Positions 55,981 to 64,000 of a stretch of DNA of 64,000 nt are shown piece after piece (within the stretch, counting starts at the first letter, position 1; every line of letters begins with the position of its first letter). The translations under genes and the position numbers were made by a program. The notes beneath the pieces are model-generated. The model worked only from the letters and a program-made list of their open reading frames with translations. It did not search any database and had not been told where the DNA came from. The DNA is from Haemaphysalis longicornis (taxonomy: Eukaryota > Arthropoda > Arachnida > Ixodida > Ixodidae), in NCBI GenBank assembly GCA_013339765.2, contig CM023448.1, forward strand, positions 283,656,817-283,720,816, given 5' to 3'.

Positions 55981-57457
55981 GATAGATGTGCCACCTTTTT
56001 TTTTTAATGGGTCACAATACTTCCTTATCAGAACGTAGAAAATCACTACTCTGATAGTCTAAAAAACCTAGCCGAAAAAAAATATTCCTTACGAAAGATA
56101 AAGTGCCATCTGCAAATCTATTCGCAGCTTTCTGCAAGTGTACACAGCACACCCCTCGAATATTGCGGCAATATTTGCCGAGTTCTTTCGCGCACTGGGA
56201 AGAGCTAGCTACTGCTGATCGAAACTGCAAAAGCAAGGTATCCCGAAAATATGTGGAACAATGAAGGTGCATACATGAATGTTTGAACTGTGCGGACTTT
56301 CGCCCCGATCGTTCAAAATTGAACCGAACGTTTCCGCTATTCCATTCTAGCGCATCGAACACATGTTTTTCGGTTTCGTTGCCCTGATCCAGTACGGGCC
56401 ACCGCGGCGTACAGCGGGCGAAACCGTGAGCGCACGACCGGCTGTCCGCCCGCAGGCTCTTCTTCGGGCTTCCTCGCGAAGGGGGAAGGGGCTGCCCGTT
56501 CCGTCAGCCACGCAGCGTGGCCTTCTGCTGTTTCAGCGGCGTGTTTGCCGACGGTGATATTTCCTCCGGAAGCGAGGAGGACAAGAAAAAGGGAGCAGCA
56601 GAGTCGGCTGCCGCCGGTCTGGTGTGAAGAAGCGGATGGAGAGAAGCGGCGAGAACGAAGTCAGCCCAGTGCACTTCCCCGTCCAGACCGGGGAGACTGC
56701 CACCACTGGAAGGGACGTCTGACGATGGCGCAAACAAAAAGTGCCCGAGGGCCTGGCCGCGGGAAACTTGCCGTTTTTGCACCCGAGCTCCGCTCAAAGC
56801 GTGTCTATAGCTAGAAAGATCATCAAATTGGGCTGCGAATATAGAAAGCCGCATGCAAAATGATCCCGTGATATACTTGGGAGTTGCTCTGCTCAGTCAG
56901 AAACTGACGACCGGCGACAGCGGCTTCCCGTGGCTCGTTCATAACGTCACTAAGACAGAGTTTGCAGAGGTCTACTCCGCAGGCTTCTTGTTCTCGAGCT
57001 CTGGGAGAGTTTCGGGGCACATATAAATCATACGGGCAGGCTTTTCTGGAGTTGGAGCGCAGTTAGGTCGGCTGAACGCTTATCATCTCTCGTGTGTATA
57101 AAGTGAAGCACGATTTGCGCTGTTCCGACTCCGAGTTACACGGCTGCGCAGAAGTGTCCTAAGTGGGCCTGTTTCTCCCCAAGAAAGCGAGCACTGGTCG
57201 AAGCGAGCACTGCGATAGAGAGCGCTGAGTGGCGATAGCATGCACCGTCTTCGGATCAGTGTACTCAAGCTTGGGTACCGGCTCTTCACAGCATGTGGCA
57301 CAACTTTCTTTCCTCCTTCGCATTGCTAGCCACAGGATTGAGAGCGAGGTATAATACCGTACTTAAGGACAGAAATCTCGAGCAGTACAGGCTGCAGCTC
57401 GGCGCCTACCGTACGGCGAACACGCGAAAATAGCGGCCGCCCGTTCACACCGCCTAC
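55981..57457. other. No gene recognised
   Basis: A GC-rich stretch at 56395-56760 has overlapping open frames on both strands without a domain I recognise. A TATAAAT-type site lies near 57023. Nothing further is supported. Confidence 0.35.
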
Positions 57458-57508
57458 CACGGTGTAAGAATTCTTACACCGTGCCGTCTACACCGTGCCG
57501 TCTACACA
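57458..57508. repeat. 26-bp perfect palindrome plus 14-bp tandem
   Basis: CACGGTGTAAGAA and its exact inverse (57458-57483) centre on GAATTC. Directly after, GTGCCGTCTACACC (57481-57494) and GTGCCGTCTACACA (57495-57508) are tandem. Confidence 0.9.
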
Positions 57509-58086
57509 GCGCACAGAGCGAGAGGCAGCTCCGTTTGGGCGCCATGCTCTCGCCTCTCTGCCCGGGCAGCCAGACTGCGATGCCGTCTGCCTCCCGGATG
57601 GCTTGCTATAAAAGGCAATGCTCTCTCGAGACGACACGGCGCTGGAAAGACGGGGAGAGAAAAAAAGTACGCGAAGGGCAGAAAACTGCGGCAGCCTTTC
57701 AGCGGCGCGTAGCTTGCATGCGCTCCATTGCGTCCGCGATAGCGCAACGGCGACGGGCCGGCGAACGCCATCTTCGCCCGCCAAGGCTGCTCCGGTGTTG
57801 CGTCGTTCCGTGCTGATACTCTGGAGACGGTTCTGGAAGCGACATTTGTAACAAGCACGCTACGTGCGCGCAGTGTTCTCGGCGCTTATATAGAATTGTG
57901 GGAAAATATCGCGAGGAACGTTCTCTCTTCTCCCTGTCCACGCACACGCATTCTTTACATATTTCTATGTATGTACCTGTATCCCACCCCAGTTACATAC
58001 ACACAGACACAGAGTGTGGAGGGGAGAATGCCCATTAGCGCAATTGTACAGTGGCTAGATAGCCACTGTAGTAATTGGTAAAGCAG
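57509..58086. other. No gene recognised
   Basis: GC-rich at 57540-57850 with frames open on both strands but no domain. Confidence 0.35.
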
Positions 58087-58296
58087 ATCCGCTGCGGTGG
58101 CTCAGTGGCTGTAGCGTGGTGCTTGCTGAGCCAAGGAACGCGACTTCTATTCCTGCCGTGGTGGAGGCGAAGAGCGAAGATTCCCGTGTGTCGAGATGTC
58201 GGCGCGCGTTAAAGATCCCTAAGTGGTCACAATTAATCCGTAGCCCTTCACTACGGTGCGCCTCTCAGCCATATATTAGCTTCGGTGCATAAAACA
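58087..58296 (+). mobile_element. Ruka-like SINE, copy 3
   Basis: The head CCGCTGCGGTGGCTCAGTGG is clear. The B box is decayed (GACTTCTATTCC). The body GGCGCGCGTTAAAGATCCCT and AATTAATCCGTAGCC matches copy 1. A run of 17 C (58297-58313) and 14 A follows, in place of the usual tail. Confidence 0.8.
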
Positions 58297-58327
58297 CCCC
58301 CCCCCCCCCCCCCAAAAAAAAAAAAAA
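58297..58327. repeat. Poly-C then poly-A run
   Basis: Seventeen C then fourteen A directly follow the SINE body. Such runs are prone to sequencing and assembly error. Confidence 0.85.
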
Positions 58328-59235
58328 TGTTTTTGAATAAAACATTTATTTGGTAAAGTATCGGACGCGTCCTGAGCCGAAGGTTATTGGCTTGAGTCCC
58401 ACAATCCCACAAGGGGTGCATGTTTCTTCCGCTTTGTTATATAGAAACATCTTTATCAATGGAAATTTATGCCATATCATAAACGTTGAGGTTTCCTAAC
58501 GTAAACTTTGTTCTCCTTTTAGTCTCAGTTTCGCGACAGCAGCGCTGGAAATTGTGGCTTCATGCGCCGACTGAAGGTGATTGTACCGCGAGCACCGGGC
58601 GCGATGTGGCAAGGGGAGAAAAGCGCGAGAGCCACGTCAAGCGTATGTGATCGCATATAAAGAGGCGGTCATTTGAGGCCGCGTCGCGAAGGCGGCATAG
58701 ACCACTAGCAAGAGCGAGGACTGTGATAAGCAATGCAGCATCACCATAGCGGCTCCTGGACGGCAGCGGCTAAGCAATGGTCAGACTCAGCAACTGGCGA
58801 AGGAGTGATTACGTGACGGCTGGAAAAAAATTATGGGCCATATATTATGGGTCATATATTGATCCCATCCCCCTTACACCACTCCTGCACTGAAATAGAG
58901 TGTCATGGCTAGCCGCACATATTGCACTGGGTCAAGTCACAGGGTTTTTCTCAAATTTCCGTTTCGAGATCAGACACAAGGTCCACAGTCACTGTCGCGC
59001 CGAGAACTTGTCAATTCGACGGTAAGCAGAAGGCCGACGTTAAGCAGAAAGTCACCACCAGGTTGAAGATCTGTGAAGGAGAACCTGGACGGTGTGGCAA
59101 GGCCAGCTCGACGCAATATATTAAAGCGAAGCTTTAGTGTTCTCACTTATGGCGTCTGTAACGCGAAAACGCCCTGCAGAAAACCCGACTTCCTCTGACG
59201 ATGTTGGTGAATGATCGTGGGTGATGAAAAGAAAA
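58328..59235. other. No gene recognised
   Basis: A CATATAAAG site near 58647 and a small tandem (ATTATGGGYCATATATT, twice, near 58831-58860) are the only features. No coding domain is seen. Confidence 0.35.
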
Positions 59236-59239
59236 AAAA

Positions 59240-59345
59240 AAAAAAAACGCCTCCCCTGGCCGCAAGCGAACCTCGGTCCCTCGCATTCTGAAGCCGGCGT
59301 CTATCCGATTGGTTCATTTCGACATGGTCGAAACTCAGCCCGAAT
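59240..59345 (-). mobile_element. tRNA-derived SINE, second family, copy 4
   Basis: The minus strand reads CAATCGGATAGACGCCGGCT (A box) and GGGACCGAGGTTCGCTTGCG (B box), then GGGGAGGCG and a long T run. This matches the 33.5 and 53.3 kb copies. Confidence 0.65.
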
Positions 59346-59749
59346 TCAGACGACAACCGAAGAATTCGGGATCAGAAAGTTTCGCGTTCAACCATAGTCG
59401 TCGCTAGACGGAGGGGTGCATGATTTTTTTTACGTGCTTATAACGACGTCATGCCGCAGTAATTTGCTTGCTAGTTGGTACATGGTCTTTAGAGAAAAAA
59501 AAATGAGTGCGCAGCTGAGTGACGGAAGACAAGAGGGTGCCAAAAACCTGCCTTCAATTTCACAACTGAATGCTTCGGTCGCGTTTCACCACAGGCTTCC
59601 ACATACGTTTGAATAAACAGAAACTGCGTTACTTGCGCTGCACTGAAACCGCTGTCACAAGTTGTAGGACCAAACAAAGCCCACTCCGGCGCGCCGACAT
59701 TTGTGTATTCCACCTCCATATAAATATAGCCGTGCTTTGTATTGTAGTT

Positions 59750-59991
59750 TATTGATTGGTTATGAGTTTTAACGCGGCGATGCCACACAGGCGATGAGGC
59801 AGCGCGCTGTAGTAGAGGGATCCGGATTAATTTTGACCACCTGGGGATCTTTAACGTGCGGCGAAATATCGAACAAACAGGCGTTTTCGCTTTCCGTCTC
59901 AACCAGAAAAGCGGCCACCACGGCCGGGCATCGAACCCGCGTCCCCGTGCTCAGCAGCACAACGCCTTAGCCACTGAGCCACCACGGCGGA
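59750..59991 (-). mobile_element. Ruka-like SINE, copy 4, with 13-bp target duplication
   Basis: A complete copy. On the minus strand the head is CCGTGGTGGCTCAGTGGCTA, the B box is GGGTTCGATGCCC, and the body matches copy 1. TTGTATTGTAGTT flanks it at 59737-59749 and 59992-60004, a perfect 13-bp duplication of the LINE-mobilised type. The tail on its strand is a short (CAAT)n-like run. Confidence 0.9.
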
Positions 59992-60004
59992 TTGTATTGT
60001 AGTT

Positions 60005-61524
<1,520 letters not shown>

Positions 61525-61623
61525 CGTCGCCCGCGGGATACTTCTCCTGCTCTTTTTCCTCTGGCTCTCTGTGCCCAACCCATGCAGGTGCTGCCTGCTC
61601 CGGAGGTAACCATCATCCCGTAA

Positions 61624-61666
61624 ATGTCGAAAAAAAAACGCCTCATGAGGCATTTTTTTTCGACAT
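61624..61666. repeat. 43-bp near-perfect palindrome
   Basis: ATGTCGAAAAAAAA and TTTTTTTTCGACAT flank GCCTCATGAGGC at the centre, with one imperfection. Confidence 0.85.
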
Positions 61667-61780
61667 GAGCCAAATCCACCTAAACAGAATTTGAGAAAAA
61701 AGCGCAAGTTTGTTACCGGACCTAAATCCTGCTGTGCCACGGATCAACATGAGCCACATCCATTTGCTCTTGCTTTTGGC

Positions 61781-61784
<4 letters not shown>

Positions 61785-61832
<48 letters not shown>
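61785..61832. repeat. (TA)n microsatellite
   Basis: About 23 TA units, ending at the start of the tRNA-headed unit. Confidence 0.9.
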
Positions 61833-61833
<1 letters not shown>

Positions 61834-61834
61834 A

Positions 61835-62440
61835 GTTGGCAGTCAAGAAAACCTTCGGAAAGCAAAGGGGAGGATGTGGTAGGTGATTGAAAGAGATAAA
61901 GAATTTGGAAAGAAAGAAAGTGGAGAAAAAATTCCCGCCAGGTGGGATCCGAACCCACGACCTCCAGAATACCGGTCTGGTGCGATAACCACTACGCTAC
62001 CGGCGGGGCGATTTTCCCCTCCACTTTCTGGGGTATTTATGTTATGGTATTTTTTGGTTTCCTGTGCATGGGGTGGTAGCCAGCGCCACTCGGACTACTC
62101 GGGGTGAAGGGGGCCTTCTTTTTAACCCCGGGCCGTGACTCGAGGGTCTGCGACATGTAGAGAGTGGTCGACCAGCGTTGAACCCTCTTAAGCTTCCTAT
62201 GGCACCAAGACTGCCAGAACAGAGGCCCTCGCTATGCATGTAGCGAATCAGAATAGGAAATGAGGGGCTCGTTGAAAATAACACAGAAAATAAGGGTTGG
62301 CAGTCAAGAAAACCTCGGAAAGCAAAGGGGAGGATCAGGTAGGTCATTGAAGCAGATAAAGAATTTGGAAAGAAAGAAAGAACGTGGATAAAAACAATGC
62401 CCGCCAGGTGGGATCCGAACCCACTGGAGGAGCGAGTCTT
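61835..62440 (-). mobile_element. tRNA-headed repeat unit, copy 2 and partial tandem copy 3
   Basis: One whole unit (61835-62295) is followed directly by a second that starts GTTGGCAGTCAAG at 62296 and stops inside its tRNA-like part near 62425. The tRNA-like segment of the whole copy (61934-62007, minus strand) pairs CCCGCC with GGCGGG at its ends. It has CCAGA/TCTGG as the anticodon stem and GTGGG/CCCAC as the T stem; the B box is GGGTTCGGATCCC. The period here is 461 bp, against 471 bp at 16 kb. Confidence 0.75.
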
Positions 62441-62466
62441 GACGTGTAATTTCAAATTTACCCTTA

Positions 62467-62876
62467 GCCCTCATTCTCACAGCCGTCACCATCTCCGTCA
62501 CGGCACCATCACGTCAAGAAACCGCGACGGAGACGTAAACGGAGTGGCGTTCGTACTGGAGCTCTCCGTCGGAGTACAGGGTCGTCTGCCTTGTGATCAG
62601 TTTAGCCTAGAATTGAGCGTGCTTAATCTGAAAAGTAAAGAAAATGGCTTAGATTTTTACGTGTGCTCACTTTTCGCTAAATTTAGCCGTAAAATTTATT
62701 TCCTGATTGGCTGGTTTACCATGGGCGTGGTCCCGTCGCGTTAACGGAACGGAAACGTACAGCTCGGCTTTCCGTCCCCGTCGCACCATTTTCGGCGAGA
62801 AATCGCCCGAGAAACCATCGCCCATGACGGAAGACGGTGACGTGATGGGGTGAAAAACGGCTGTGTGAATGAGGGC
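62467..62876. mobile_element. PIF/Harbinger-like MITE
   Basis: GCCCTCATTCTCACAGCCGT at the left and the inverted right end GCCCTCATTCACACAGCCGT differ at one position. A further CATCACGTC block is shared deeper in. TTA flanks both sides (62464-62466 and 62877-62879); a 3-bp T(T/A)A duplication is typical of Harbinger. The element is 410 bp and non-coding. Confidence 0.8.
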
Positions 62877-62879
62877 TTA

Positions 62880-64000
62880 CGGTCTACGAGTTTATGCATC
62901 GGTATTCCCCCATGCTTTTACTGCCCATCGTGTCTGTTGGCGTACTGCTTATCAGCTGCAGAGTCGCGTAGGACCCTGCTATCTTTCAACGAGATGCCTT
63001 CTCCGATGTCCTTTTTTAGGAATGACTTACCAAGCACCTGAGATAGACGAGCTAACGCCGTATCAGCGAGAAAGCCGTGTAATTAGCGCCCACCGAGTTA
63101 TTCGCATGCATACACGCCCTATTTTAGCTGCCGTACGCCAGGGGCGGGTAGCTGACAGAAATCGTCACGGTGGAAATATTGCAGGCTTTTTGACATTGCT
63201 TTATACTGTGATGGGGTCGCTTCCAAGCAAAATACCACACACCGGGACAGATAAATGGACCGCGTGCACACACGACCAAAAAAAAAAAAAAGAGAGAAAA
63301 CAAGAGAAAAGGAAAACTCAGCCCTTGATTTTGGCCGTCAACTGTAGAGCCCAATTTTGTCCTCAATTCAAGTGAGTTGGAGGTTAAAAATAACTGAACA
63401 GGCATGCACGTCGTGGGCCTTCCACTTGTCCCCAACCTCATAATTGAGGTGAGGCCTTATGTAGTGATCGCAGCGCCGGTGAGCCCCCAAGGGGCGATGT
63501 TTCTTCTCCTATCCGTTTTGGTGCTCCTGCAGTCGTGTAGCTTTGCCTCCCTCCGTCGATAGGGATGTGGTGGCTGCCGCCAGCGTGTTGCAAACTTTTC
63601 TTCTTTGAGCAACGCCCGCCTTGCTTTCATGATGGTCAGACGAAAGCAGGACAAGAGAATGGACGACACAAGCGCTTCTTGTCCTGTTTTCGTCTGCGCT
63701 GACCGTCATGAATATACTCCAACTCGCCCAATTCGCTACATTACTGCCTTGCCTTGTTCCCGCCAAGGACGGAGGAGGGAGGAGATCAGTCTTCAAATAC
63801 TTAGAGCGCTGATTTGGGGTAGAGCTGGTCGAAGGAGTCAGCCCGGCGACTGATTGTCCTGAGCTGCGGCTGTGAGCGGCCACTTGCAGAGCCGCTCCCG
63901 CGGTGGATTCTGGGCGCCAGATCTCGACGCTTTGTACCTCGCCAACCGCGCAGCGGTTCGGCATCTTTTGGGCCTTTGGGCCCCACGTCAGGGATCGTGA
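62880..64000. other. No gene recognised; one inverted repeat
   Basis: Frames are open for up to 168 codons but contain no domain I recognise. At 63628-63710, CATGATGGTCAG and ACGAAAGCAGGACAAG are mirrored by CTTGTCCTGTTTTCGT and CTGACCGTCATG, with a 4-bp gap in one arm. Confidence 0.4.

Noticed and set aside
54209..55988. 8-bp target duplication for the hAT element at 54.2 kb
   Set aside because: GTTATAGA and GATAGATG share only part of their bases and would need an indel to align; I do not count this as a duplication.
61934..62007. Functional tRNA gene on the minus strand
   Set aside because: It folds as a cloverleaf, but is part of a repeated unit of about 465 bp present three times in the window, and position 33 is not T.

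Overview
The window looks like a repeat-dominated stretch of a tick genome, most likely a hard tick. The main reason is four copies of a tRNA-headed SINE with the sequence and layout of Ruka, a SINE family described from ticks. Low gene density, very long dinucleotide and trinucleotide runs, and many I-type, RTE-type and CR1/Jockey-type LINE remnants fit the same picture. No bacterial, organellar or viral genes were recognised. Species cannot be named from this sequence alone.

Only two host-gene-like coding regions are supported. At 10343-10915 (+) there is a complete, uninterrupted 190-codon NEDD8-conjugating E2 of the UBE2F type. It has its catalytic cysteine, an upstream 32-codon ORF and a nearby AATAAA. 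At 35383-36435 (+) there is an intronless open frame of 350 codons that carries the N-terminal conserved block and first SANT domain of the NCoR/SMRT nuclear co-repressor family. It is best read as a retrocopy, either a truncated retrogene or a young pseudogene.

The rest is mobile DNA. From left to right: an RTE remnant (1.9-2.1 kb); a degenerate TIR element (7.4-8.5 kb); a pogo-like MITE (8.7 kb); UBE2F; an I-type LINE tail; a hAT MITE with a perfect 8-bp duplication (11.9-12.3 kb); a cluster of palindromes (12.5-15.0 kb); an RTE 3' end with Ruka; a tRNA-headed unit of about 465 bp; several I-type LINE ends (18.8-22.4 kb); a TA-flanked MITE (23.7-24.3 kb); a hAT element (26.7-27.5 kb); and a CR1/Jockey-like LINE (27.5-30.2 kb) whose 3' part is split by copies of a GC-rich inverted-end element. 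Then come an inverted partner of that element (30.4-31.1 kb), a pair of convergent LINE fragments with a zinc-binding tail (31.4-33.4 kb), another copy of the inverted-end element (33.7-34.2 kb), the NCoR retrocopy, an I-type LINE split by a hAT element with perfect 8-bp duplications (37.0-39.6 kb), and more LINE, SINE and microsatellite DNA. At 54.2-56.0 kb a hAT element carries a 287-codon ORF that keeps the transposase dimerisation end but has no room for the catalytic core. A Harbinger-like MITE lies at 62.5-62.9 kb.

The most distinctive unexplained structure is the inverted-end family (five copies at 28.8, 29.5, 30.4, 33.7 and 43.6 kb), whose ends carry the same small hairpin and whose interior holds tandem duplications. 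Second is a recurring theme of long, nearly spacer-free palindromes (13.5, 15.0, 16.8, 41.2, 47.3, 57.5, 61.6 kb). All identifications are by eye from motifs; no database search was possible.
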